Made by a program: the position numbers and the translations under genes
Notes under the pieces: model-generated
What the model was told of the DNA's origin: nothing
The model's input: only the letters and a program-made list of their open reading frames with translations
The model's database searches: none
Shown: piece after piece, positions 1-8,500 of the stretch
Position numbering within the stretch: position 1 is the first letter of the stretch
Layout of the letters: the number at the start of each line of letters is the position of its first letter
Assembly (NCBI GenBank): GCA_026770595.1
Contig: MU634551.1
Location: 1 to 11,462 of the forward strand
Length of the DNA stretch: 11,462 nt
Direction of reading: 5' to 3'
DNA from: Ochromonadaceae sp. CCMP2298
Lineage: Eukaryota; Sar; Synurophyceae; Ochromonadales; Ochromonadaceae

Positions 1-1804
1 CGCCCTCCAGTGCGAACACTCCCATGCTGTCAGCATTGCGCGCATAGTGCAGCCCTGGTACCAGTGACCCCTCCGTCCAACCGCCACGGTAGTTCCGTTC
101 AACAGCCGACATGCCATTGGCCGTTGCGGTTGTGGCGAACCCGCTGCGCATCGATTTGGTCGAGAATCGGGACTGGTCGAAGCCGAGCGCCGCCGCTGAT
201 GCCTTGATAGCCGCCGCGATCGGCTTGCGTCTGGGTAGGAGGGAGGTGCTGATCGACGGGTGGTACCGACGGAACAGCGGGTCCTCCTCCTGCAACTTGG
301 ACGCGTGGAGGAACCAGAGCAGAAGGTTGTCGACCAGTCGGCTCTCCCTCTCCGACCGGCGCTGTAGTGCGATCGGCTTGGGCAACGTCAGCCTCGTGGC
401 ACGTGAGGTTTTAGACGTAAGAAAGACCAGTTCGAGACCGGTGATGTGGGGAAAGGATGTGGGGAACTTGTGCTGTACCCCAGGGTGCACCCTCCTGTCG
501 TAGGCCAGCAGGTGCTTGTGGAGTCGCGGCCCGCCCATGATCTTGGAAAAGGACGAAGTTGGAGACAGCATGATATTCGCCGTCACGTCCTTCGCCCGCA
601 CACAGTGGTCCTCCGCCGTCTTCTTGTCCGGCCAGGTGAGGTTACTCACCCTCGGTCCTGCATCCATGCCCAAGCATATGGACAGGTACACCACCTTCTT
701 GTCCAGGTGGTCGATTGTGTCCCACCCCCGCCCGTCCCATAAGTTTTTCCTCAGCCAGTCCACCATCTCCAGGACCATCGGGTGCTTCGAAGATGCGAGT
801 TTGGCGGTGAGCAGCGCCTTTATCTCCTCTGTGGAGCAGCCGCATGCCTTGCGTGCCTTCCGCACTAGGCCCTCGCTCAGGAACTCGGTTTGCTCCAGAT
901 TGACATCGATGTGGTGCCGTAGGTGGGTGAGGGCCCCCGAGATCTGCTCGCCCCTTAACCCCTTGTCCTCGTACAGGTGAACGCAGAAGAGAAGAACGTG
1001 CAGCGCCTTGTCCCGCCCCCGCGCCACTCTCTCCAGGAACTCGCCAGGAAAGCAGCCTCGATCCGCTAGCGTGCGCACGTGCTCTTGCCACAGTCTGATG
1101 CCTGGGCGGTACGCGATGGTGGTCCCGGCGGTTACGGAATTAGCCAGAAAGCCCTTCATCTTGGCCACCTCTTGCGGGTTGAACGCCCAGGCCCCGTCCA
1201 CGACTGGTCGCGTTGGCACGCCCTCGTCCCCCTCTGACACCACCTCGAAGCCCTCGTCGTCGCTGCTAGAGTTGGAGTCACTGTCTGACACCGCTAGTCG
1301 CAGCCTCCCATGTGAGGGGCGAGCCCGCTGGGGCAAAGCTGCAACAAACAAAGATACAGAGGGGAAGGGAAGATAGGAAGGGAGGATTAGAAACTGGGGC
1401 CCCACCGTGATGATCACGGGAAAGATAGGGGTCCGCCCCCGCTCCCGCTTCCGACGCCGTTCCCCAGATCCCAAATCCGCACATTCCCCCTATACCCCCC
1501 CTCTGACCCCCTATCCCCCCCTGACCCCCCCTACGCGCTCACAACACAGCTTAAGCTGCTTACCTCGAAGGGGTGTGTTGAGGGAAATAGGCACAAGCGA
1601 GCCAACCAACTTAACCCTGTCTGCGAAACGGTTGTAACGGCAGGAACCAGGACTCGACATCTCAGGAGAGGCTCGAGCTGGAAACAAAGAGAGGATTCGA
1701 TCGATGCTGTTCCTTGAACATTCATCGATGTTCGTCGAATCCTCCTCTGGAAGTAGGACAGTTCTGTAGATAGACGTGATTGCTCTCTGGCTGGCACAGA
1801 ACAT
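1..1804 (-). CDS. Tyrosine recombinase (Crypton/DIRS-like), two exons, 3' end cut by window edge
   Basis: This gene encodes a tyrosine recombinase of the type that integrates and excises Crypton or DIRS elements through a covalent 3'-phosphotyrosine intermediate. Exon 2 (1338 to 1) stays open for 445 codons to the window edge. A SAM-like N-terminal core-binding region reads SVTAGTTIAYRPGIRLWQEH (about 1140-1081). Box I reads LGMDAGPRVSNLTWPD, with the catalytic Arg codon at 650-652. Box II reads FSTKSMRSGFATTA, with Arg at 146-148 and Lys (155-157) where His is usual. GGWTEGS follows with Trp at 77-79, then LHYAR with the likely nucleophile Tyr at 44-46. An acidic Ser/Asp stretch lies near the start of exon 2. 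Exon 1 runs 1804-1563 and ends at donor GAG/GTAAGC. The acceptor is TTTGTTTGTTGCAG at 1339, after a long pyrimidine tract, and phase 1 is kept. The start is uncertain: ATG 1804 or in-frame ATG 1660. Family assignment is firm; the Crypton versus DIRS choice is not. Confidence 0.83.
1339..1562 (-). other. Intron of the tyrosine recombinase gene
   Basis: The minus-strand donor GTAAGC at 1562 pairs with the acceptor TTGTTGCAG ending at 1339, preceded by about 35 nt of almost pure pyrimidine. The intron is 224 nt and joins exon 1 (one leftover base) to exon 2 (two leading bases) as a GCT codon. It carries long C runs on the plus strand (about 1490-1531), so the pre-mRNA would have G4-G7 runs. The site strength and phase agreement are seen directly; splicing itself is inferred. 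Confidence 0.65.
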
Positions 1805-1860
1805 ACCTCTGTTCGAGACATCACGTTCGCTTGCCTACTTTGACATTGCACGAACTGGTG

Positions 1861-2290
1861 AGATTGATCTCTTGATCACTTCTGACAGTTCGTTATCTAA
1901 TTAACTGATCCATTGAAATCACTTTCATTCAGTGCTATTCGCACTACCGACTCGCGGATTCCCCTACCGGTGATCCAAGAGCCATTCAGCCTTTGACATC
2001 GAGTCCTCGACTCCTTGGTCCATCACACCATGTTTTGCTGTACCATCTCTGGCGTCGATTATGTTCAAAAAAGATGTTTCTGTGCGTGATTTCTGTAACA
2101 GCTTGCGGATTTGAGAGTGCAACTGCGACGATCCTCTTAACTTAGATGATTGGGTTCCATGGGTTGGGATGCCTTTGGCTGTGGGATGTACAAGTTATCT
2201 GCATGCGAGTTTGACTGAGACCACTCTCAAACTGCCAGCAGCCGCGATCCACCCACCCTCCTACACACGATTCCAATCGTGACGGTGGAG
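1861..2290. other. Divergent intergenic region between recombinase and PB1-like gene
   Basis: This stretch of about 430 nt has no convincing ORF. It lies between the start of the leftward recombinase gene and the ATG of the rightward gene, so it should hold both promoters. I see no clear TATA box or repeat. A small CGATT/AATCG inverted pair (2267-2278) sits just before the rightward ATG and is probably incidental. Confidence 0.4.
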
Positions 2291-3020
2291 ATGAGCGATA
2301 GCGCTGTCACTGCAAAGATGGAAGAAGCTGTTGCAGTCTCGGCCCTGGAAGTGGAGATCAGCATCGTGTTCGGAGATGAGACCGTGAAACTCAACCTTGC
2401 ACCTGAAGGGTTCAAGTTCTTGGAGTTCGAGAGCTGGCTGAGGTCGAGATTCGACCTGTGTTCCGGGGATAAGGTCGTGTATAAAGATAGGAAGGGAAAT
2501 GGTAAGAATGCTGCGATTCCCTCCGCCGTCACAGACAGCCCGCTCTAACCACCTCTCACCACGCCCCTATCTGCCTGTAGAGTGCCTCCCGACCAGTCAG
2601 TTCTTCTTGAAGCATTCGAAGCTGGTTGTTGAGAAGAGAGGTGCCGCCAAACCGAAGGATAAGAAGGCCAGCGCGCCTGCGGCGAACCCCCACGCTTACG
2701 CCCCTTTGTGGGTCGCCCTGATATGCGCGGCGCTCTATCAGCTCCAGTTCGTGTCCTGCACACCGTTGATTGCCTATTTGACCTCTATCGAGACCCAGAT
2801 TATCCAGTCAGGCGTTGCGCTGAAGAAGGGCTGCTTCGTGGACGCCCTCATCACGGGCATCTGCTGGCCCCTTACCTACATATTCGTCAGGCGAGCACTC
2901 AACCCTGAGAACTCGAAGGATTGGTTCAAGAAGTACAGAGTAGACTCTATATTTGGTGGTCTAGCGGCCGCGATGACGGTTATCTTGCGTGGTTACGTGA
3001 ACAACGCCTTCAATCAATAA
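2291..3020 (+). CDS. PB1/ubiquitin-like N-terminal domain plus multi-pass membrane protein, two exons
   Basis: Exon 1 is 2291-2501 and exon 2 is 2581-3020, giving 216 residues. The start is ATG 2291; a GTG 12 nt upstream is not a plausible eukaryotic start. Residues 20-90 look like a PB1 or other beta-grasp fold: EISIVFGDETVKLNL, then FLEFESWLRSRFDL, then VVYKDRKGNE. The YKD..GN turn is typical of PB1 domains and is completed only by the splice. A basic, Pro/Ala-rich linker (about 90-108) follows, then hydrophobic stretches at about 111-137, 156-174 and 192-207. This predicts two or three membrane spans with short charged loops. PB1 domains normally pair with other PB1 domains, so a membrane-tethered adaptor is possible, but I do not recognise the family. 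No transposon hallmark is present, which makes it the most likely host gene in the window. The exon model is strong; the function is unknown. Confidence 0.8.
2502..2580 (+). other. Intron of the PB1-like membrane protein gene
   Basis: Donor G/GTAAGA at 2502 and acceptor CTATCTGCCTGTAG ending at 2580 bound a 79-nt intron. Splicing joins a phase-1 exon end to GAG TGC and continues the reading frame across the YKDRKGN-E motif. Without splicing, the upstream frame stops at 2546-2548. Confidence 0.8.
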
Positions 3021-3280
3021 CAGAGCTATCGGAAAGAACACACGGAAAGTCATGCGCGGGGCAGACTTTTTACTCTCTCTCAGTATTGAGGTTGGAATTT
3101 ATATTTTACGCAACGCACTTTTTGATCTGCAAAAACTTAAAAAGATTAAATTACACAATAAACAGCTACCGTACGTGCTGCTGAAATGCCTGCTGCTGAA
3201 ACTGGGGCAACGTGGGAATGTCGAATGAAGTGCATAACGTCCGTACGTTATCTCCTGCTACCTCTCTCTCGCTCCCTCGT
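3021..3280 (+). other. 3' flank of the membrane protein gene with AATAAA signal
   Basis: There is no gene here. The sequence becomes AT-rich after the stop codon, and an AATAAA hexamer lies at 3157-3162, about 137 nt downstream of the stop. This is a reasonable poly(A) signal for the 2291-3020 gene. Confidence 0.45.
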
Positions 3281-3334
3281 CCTCCCTCCCTCCCTCCCTC
3301 CATCCTTCCCTCCCTCCCTCCCTCCCTCCCTCCT
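3281..3334. repeat. (TCCC)n microsatellite
   Basis: A nearly uninterrupted TCCC/CCTC tetranucleotide run covers this stretch, with one CATCCT interruption near 3301. The complementary strand is (GGGA)n and could form a G-quadruplex. Open frames through it on both strands encode only Pro/Ser or Gly/Arg/Glu repeats and are not genes. Confidence 0.9.
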
Positions 3335-3435
3335 CTGCTTTCCTCCTCTCCCGTTGCGTGTGGGGTGCCTGAGCTATGTTCGGTGCGGAAGTGGATGCCG
3401 ATACCGTACGAGTACGAGTATGCACCAGGGATAGA

Positions 3436-3725
3436 GTAAGTTCTAGGTCCGCCCCCCCCCCTAAAAGGTCCTGTCGGACATGCATGTGACTCTGAGCTGT
3501 GCGCTGTATATCGTTTATTAGTACTGGTTACAGCGCCAGTCTTTCTGGGCAGAGCACACCCCGTCGTTTCTGAAAATTGGCATCTCCGACAACATACTCT
3601 GCCCAGAAAGACTGGCGCTTTAACCAGTACCAATAACTCATATACAGCGCACAGCTCAGAATCACATGCATGTCCGACAGGACCTTTTGGGCTGTTTGGC
3701 GGGGGAGGCCGGACCTAGAAGTTAC
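3436..3725. repeat. 290-bp foldback inverted repeat (hairpin or MITE-like element)
   Basis: Two long arms are reverse complements. The best part pairs 3467-3554 with 3597-3684, 88 bp with about six mismatches, around a 42-nt loop. The pairing resumes at the ends, where GTAAGTTCTAGGTCCG matches the complement GTAACTTCTAGGTCCG. A poly-C tract on the left faces a longer C-rich segment on the right. No clear target-site duplication is seen. It could be a foldback MITE or, if transcribed, a double-stranded RNA source of small RNAs. Frames inside it are shadows of the palindrome. Confidence 0.85.
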
Positions 3726-3891
3726 GGTCGAGAAGGGTTCTGCCCATATCCTGGCAATCCCCCCAAAATAAACTCCCACTTTTGTTTTTTGGATTTTTAG
3801 AGAAATATCAAGTCAATTTGTTGGGTTTTTGTAGGATGCATCATGGTTACAAACTCTGTCATTTCCAGTCACATAAGTTATAAGTAAGTCG

Positions 3892-4169
3892 GGTTCCTAC
3901 TCGTTAGGGTTAGGAGCCGGGTCGTAAAATTCTTGACGGCCCGGCTATGGAGGTTTATAAAACCCATGGACGTAAAGCCGGGTTAACTCGGCTTTTTCAA
4001 TTCCCAGGGGATTCATGGGGAATGCGGCAATAATGAGGAGGATCCTGGGAATTATAAGGGGTAAACTGGGAATTATGAGTGGGAATATGGGAATTTAGGG
4101 TGAAAAAGAAGGGTAAAAAAAAGCCGGCTTTGGCCATTACCGGCCCGGCTCCTATCCCTAGTAGGAACC
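3892..4169. mobile_element. MITE-like element with imperfect terminal inverted repeats
   Basis: The left end GGTTCCTACT..TAGGGTTAGGAGCCGGG is mirrored at the right by CCCGGCTCCTATCCCTAGTAGGAACC, a match of about 25 bp with a short gap and one mismatch. The sequence CCTACTCGT occurs at 3896-3904 and again at 4168-4176, so it may be a 9-bp target duplication. In that case the element is 3905-4167, but the boundaries overlap the palindrome and stay ambiguous. The interior has no ORF. It has several GGGAATT copies and a near-palindrome AAGCCGGGTTAACTCGGCTT at 3975-3994. Confidence 0.6.
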
Positions 4170-4195
4170 TACTCGTACGAAGTACCCAACAGATT

Positions 4196-4403
4196 AGGAC
4201 TTCCGGCTGATTGTATTTTGTCAGCCCAGCAGGCTGATTGAACATGAGTCAGCCGGGCTGATCCGCGGCTGATCCAATGGGGTAATTCCCAGGGGACTTT
4301 TGAGGCCAAAAAATTTATTTTAGCGTAAATTGTTTTTTTGGGTATAAATGTATGTTTTTGATATATAAACCTTAAGCCGCGTGAGCGTGAGAATAACCCT
4401 TTC
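4196..4403 (+). repeat. Left terminal/subterminal inverted repeat of the large element
   Basis: The segment starts with AGGACTTCCGGCTGA, followed by repeated CGGCTGAT/GTCAGCC motifs at about 4204-4275 and an AT-rich stretch with TATAAA (4343) and ATATATAAA (4361). It ends with the 28-bp sequence at 4376-4403 that recurs exactly, inverted, at 9989-10016. The motif clusters are plausible transposase-binding sites. The TATA-like boxes about 15-30 nt before the 28-mer suggest a promoter for the rightward gene. Confidence 0.7.
4343..4403 (+). promoter_or_regulatory. Putative promoter in the left end, upstream of the zinc-ribbon gene
   Basis: TATAAA at 4343 and ATATATAAA at 4361 precede the 28-bp repeat starting at 4376. 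The inverted copy at the right end also has an ATATA about 20 nt outside its 28-mer. Conservation of this spacing at both ends points to a shared core promoter. No transcript data can be seen here. Confidence 0.4.
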
Positions 4404-4647
4404 TAGCTCAAAATCCGCAACGACCGCCCCACAACTTCCTCTTGCAACTTCAATCTCTCTCCTCATTCGTTCTTCTTTGCTTTGCTTTGCTCTCCTCATC
4501 CTTCTTCTTTGCTCTCTTCAATCATTCTCCACAATATTATCTGCTTCACAATTCCTTTCTTCACTCACAGTGATCATATCTGCCGCCGAAGACGTCACCA
4601 ATCTGTCCACGCCCCCGAAGAAGCGCGTGCAGTACAAAAAAACCTCG
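4404..4647 (+). other. Pyrimidine-rich leader or intron before the zinc-ribbon gene
   Basis: This stretch is dense in CTTCTTTG/CTCTC tracts and ends in CTTTCTTCACTCACAG at about 4571, which resembles a 3' splice site. The frame of the downstream gene is open through it, but the encoded Leu/Ser run has no ATG and probably reflects the pyrimidine tract, not a signal peptide. If CAG at 4570 is an acceptor, the protein gains about 24 residues before Met 4648. Confidence 0.4.
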
Positions 4648-5067
4648 ATGAGATCCCCGGCAGACCTCATCTCCCCGGAGAAGACAAAGGAGAAGAAGAA
4701 GGCGAAGAAGACGACGGGACCAGCTTCTTCTGTGGCGACCACCGCCACTGCTACTGGCACTGAGGCTACTTCCGCCCATGCCGCTGCTACCCCGCCTGTT
4801 GCCATGGGCATGCGCAAGGGGACTCCGTCTGCATCTGCAAAGGCGACCAAGAAGAACAAGCCCGAGGACCTGCGCCTCCACTGCTTCCAGTGTGTGGGGG
4901 AGAAGCTGCAGCTGCACTGGAACAAGGATCTGGAGCAGTGGAAGTATTTCTGCCCCAACTGCGCACCTATGGGGAAGTCATGGCCGGACGGCTTAAAGAA
5001 GAGGTGCCATGCCAGCTACGATCTGGTCCTGCAGGACCAGACGACCTACCCCCAGGGGGTGTGGTAG
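4648..5067 (+). CDS. Lys/Ala-rich protein with C-terminal C2C2 zinc ribbon (transposon passenger gene)
   Basis: From ATG 4648 the frame encodes 139 residues. A basic, Lys-rich region (SPEKTKEKKKAKK, later KATKKNK) flanks an Ala/Thr-rich linker. The C-terminal part has a Cys4 motif, HCFQC then FCPNC (Cys at about 79, 82, 102 and 105), with aromatic residues LHWNKDLEQWKYF between the pairs, as in zinc ribbons. It has no catalytic motif. It probably binds DNA or protein in the nucleus and may help the transposase of the same element, which is inference from context. The same frame is open upstream to 4381 without an ATG, so an upstream spliced exon could supply another start. The coding call is fairly good; the function is unknown. 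Confidence 0.6.
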   Translation: MRSPADLISPEKTKEKKKAKKTTGPASSVATTATATGTEATSAHAAATPPVAMGMRKGTPSASAKATKKNKPEDLRLHCFQCVGEKLQLHWNKDLEQWKYFCPNCAPMGKSWPDGLKKRCHASYDLVLQDQTTYPQGVW

Positions 5068-5230
5068 ATTGCCGGGTAGAACTGGGCAGTGCGAGGTAGT
5101 ACTGGGCGGGGCAATACATGTTGTAGCAATTGAAATCAATGTATGATGCATGTAGTAGCAAGTGTACAAATTGTGTATAATGCAAATCACAAGTTTCTCG
5201 AACACAAATGTTTCATTTCACATTATCCAG
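5068..5230. other. 3' flank of the zinc-ribbon gene
   Basis: There is no gene here. The sequence turns AT-rich after the stop and leads straight into the 8-bp tandem repeat. I see no perfect AATAAA signal. Confidence 0.4.
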
Positions 5231-5366
5231 TACACTAGTACACTAGTACACTAGTACACTAATACACTAGAACACTAGAACACTAGTACAGTAGTACAAG
5301 AGTACAGTAGTACAATAGTACAGTAGTACATGAGAATAATAGTACAATAGTACAGTAGTACAATAC
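5231..5366. repeat. Degenerate 8-bp tandem repeat (TACACTAG / TACAGTAG), 17 units
   Basis: Seventeen consecutive 8-bp units can be read without a break. They start as TACACTAG, pass through AACACTAG, then shift to TACAGTAG, TACAATAG and TACATGAG variants. The change of consensus along the array shows stepwise expansion of different founder units. Confidence 0.92.
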
Positions 5367-5402
5367 CTACAGCACCTACAGCACCTACAGCACCTACAGC
5401 AA
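5367..5402. repeat. 9-bp tandem repeat (CTACAGCAC), 4 units
   Basis: Four 9-bp units CTACAGCAC (the last ending CAA) directly follow the 8-bp array. The shared CTACAG/TACAG core suggests they grew from a unit of that array. The 5403-5589 stretch beyond it is C-rich and has no recognisable gene. Confidence 0.9.
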
Positions 5403-5589
5403 TCACAGTGTGTACAACAGTAACAGCACCTGCCCCACCCCCTACTGGCCCCCTACTCCCCCAAACCAACTGTCTATACTCCCCCGCCTCCCTTACTTAC
5501 CCCCCTTGGTGCCCCCCTTACTACCCCCTTATGCTTAACGCACTTCCAGAAGCCCACTGCACTATTACTCACCTAGCTGAGCTTCGATA

Positions 5590-8500
5590 TCATCCACCAC
5601 CTCCCCCTCCTCTACCCACTTCCCCCCCCACCTCCGGTCCATCTGCGTGCTCGATCAACTGAGCCCTGAGCTCATCGAACTCCTTCACCCTCTCCTCGAT
5701 GCTCTGCTTGAGCTTAGCACGCTTGGCCTGCTGTTTGCCTAGCTCCGAAGCTGCAGCTTGCAGCGAGACTGGGCGCTGCAAGGTGGCAGTGTTGGTTGCG
5801 AGAAAGTAGTTGTTCTCCGCCACCAACACCGCACATGCATCTGCGACAAACCGGGGGATTGCCTTAGGGAGGTCGACCTGGTCGTTCTCCTTCAAGTTGC
5901 GGTGCCATAGCTCTACAGATGCCGAGGTCCGACCCCCGAAGTAGATGGCCGGGAAAAGAGAGCTGAGAAGGGTGGGTGCTATCCATATGACCTTGGGCAT
6001 ACGCTCCATGAAGATCGCATGCAGGGGGCCGCTACGCTTGCCACTCTTGTTCACGCTTGTGCAGTGCGCGCGGTTGCGTATCACCAGCAGCGGCGCTTGT
6101 CCCTTCACCGCCACCGCGCAGAGAAAGGACCCGCAGAGAAGGGGCCAATCTCGCACTCCCAATGTAGCCAAGGCTCCTTGCTCAGTGCAGGTACAGCCAC
6201 TGGCTGCAGGCTCGCCTCCTTCGCTCTGACGCTTTCCTGTGCACCAGCTGCTGCTGCTTCTACAACTGCCTCCTCCACAGCAGCCTCTACCTCGTCCGTA
6301 GCATCCACTGCCTCCACCACGGCCGCCATGATGATAGCGGCGTGGGGTCCCGTGGCCTGCACTCCCTCTGCGCCCTCGTAGACATCGTTCTCAGACATGC
6401 AAATGGGGGTGGTGTGCGCAATTGTCGAGATTATGTGCCTCGCGTAGTGCTCTACTGTGAAAGATACGCCCCCACAAGCAAACTCCATCACGGCCACCGG
6501 CGGTCCAGGGTCCAGCACGGTGGTGCGCTTACGCGCGATCTGTTCTAGCGTGGGCAGCCGCATCGACATGTGGCCTGCTAGGTGTACGCTGGGCACCTGC
6601 AGGGTGCTGGGCAGAAGCAGCAGTTTACTGAACAGCTTCAGCAGCTGGAGCAGTAGAGGCAGGCTCTGGATGCCGGAGAGCGCAAGAGAGTTCAGCAGGA
6701 CAGACTCCAGCAGGAGCATCAACCTCCGCCAGGTCGCCTTCCGCCTGAGAGGAAGGCCCTTCATGTGCGGGCTGCTCGCGAACCAGTCGCGCACATCTCT
6801 GAACTTGTGATAGTTGCAGAGCGTGAGCACGCACTGGTCCGCGAACAACACTGGCATCGTCTCCTCTCCGGCCGGGCTGATGTTGCAGCCGGGGAAGGGG
6901 CTGCCACAGAACGGCGGTGCTGGGCCCTTCCCCACCCCGCTCGTCTCCTCCTGCGCCACTTTCCACCTCAGATGGCTCTGGTGGAGACGCCACCCGCGGA
7001 AGGCCTCAGCTCAGCCCAGATCACAGTACCCTGCATAGCTGCGCACCGTGGGCACGAACTCCTGCAGCAGGGGCTTGATCATCGTCAGGTCGCAGTCAGT
7101 AGTGATTCGAGGACGCCGCGGCGTGAACTCGTTGAGTGTCTGGGCGCACTCAGCGCGGAACGCCCCGAGCCCCGCCGAGAAGCCACATGTAGTGAGGTCG
7201 TTGGTGAGCTGGATAAACACTGCCCTAGATCCAGTGCGCTGATGCGACCGCACGATGGGGTTTGTCGTAGCTCAGCCACTCACCGAGAATACGTTGAGGT
7301 TCACTTGCGCAAACCCACTGGCCGCAGGGCGCAGCGGCTTCGTCATACCGCCAGTGGCATCCACACAGAACTGCAGAGCTGACTGTGGGTTCCGCCGTGA
7401 CTCCTCTACAGCCCACTTGTAATACAGCATGTTGGCGCGCGTGGTCAGCATGATGCTGAATGTGTCACTTCCGCCCTCCGACAGGTCATCTGCTCGCAAC
7501 TCAGCGTTACCCAGCACGCCCTTCCCCTTCCACTCGCGCAGGATATCCAGAACTTGTCCCACCTTGTATGCGACCGCACTCGACGGGAAAGCATGCCTCA
7601 TCGCCTCTGCACTGATGCCAATGGTTGAGACCGCCCGCTCTGATGCAGCCAGCTTGGTGATGTTCTGATCAGAGAACCCGCCCCAAAGAGTTGTGGTGCC
7701 GCATAACAGTACCAGTGGAGAGAAGCGGGCTAGCATGCATCGCCGCAGAACTAGTGGCGACTGCTGCTTCTGCGAGGTCCCTCCTACTCCAGCCCGTGCT
7801 TTGCCGAGCTGGTGGAGCCCGGCAATGCTGCCAGGCTTGAGCGAGTTAATCGCAACCTCCATCAAAGGCAGCTGCGCTGGCAGATGGGGTAGCAGGTGGG
7901 ATAATGACGAAGGGCTCTGCAGGGTTCGTGCAGCGATCAGATCCGACGGGGCAAACAGAGTGGGGGCGCGGGTCTGATGGGAGGCGCGCAGCGCTGGGTC
8001 GGCCTTGTGACTGTGTGGCACTGCAGTCCGTAGCACCAACAGACGCTTGGGTTCCAGTACTGATTCACCGATGTAGAGCAGTGCTGCGCAGTCTGTGAAT
8101 GCGCAGTCAGCCGTGCGCAGCTCCAGCTTCGTCGTGACACCGGTAGGGAGTGTCGAACTAGTATCCTTGGGCTTGAGGATGCTAAACGGTGTGAAAATCC
8201 CAATGCCATGGCTGCTCTTGTTGCTGGCGGCTGTGCCCTTGGGGGCTCCAAACCGCACATCTTCGTGTGCGTGTAAGTTGTTGGATGACAACAGCAGGCC
8301 TTCGAGTACGACAGGAACTGCGGCGCTGGCAGTGTGAGCATCTAGCACGCCAGTCACCCCTCCACGGAAGGTCTTGGAACAGGGCCCGCACAACTTATCG
8401 TACACTTTACCGCTGGTGTCGCTGGCTGAGGGTGCTGCAGGAAAGAGCGCACTGCATACGCACGCAGTTGTCCCCTTAGCGACGTAACGAGCAACGTCAC

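Noticed and set aside
642-1091. A 149-codon minus-strand frame and a 154-codon plus-strand frame at 516-980
   Set aside because: Both overlap the tyrosine recombinase exon in other frames, have no recognisable domains, and reflect its GC-rich codon use.
3166-3779. Several open frames through the (TCCC)n tract and the foldback hairpin
   Set aside because: The proteins are simple Ser/Pro or Gly/Arg/Glu repeats or mirror images created by the palindrome.
3904-3914. TTAGGGTTAGG, similar to a telomere repeat
   Set aside because: Only about two units are present and they form part of the MITE-like inverted end, so there is no support for a telomere remnant.
4381-4647. Signal-peptide-like hydrophobic N-terminus for the zinc-ribbon gene
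   Set aside because: The frame begins with GTG inside the terminal repeat, and the Leu/Ser run comes from a pyrimidine tract likely to be leader or intron; the first ATG is at 4648.
4518-4958. Minus-strand frames opposite the zinc-ribbon gene and plus-strand frames opposite the transposase (for example 6765-7382)
   Set aside because: They are antisense shadows with no domain or splice support, while the opposite strand carries recognisable motifs.
5231-5402. CRISPR-like array
   Set aside because: The units are contiguous 8-9 bp repeats with no unique spacers, in eukaryotic-type DNA.
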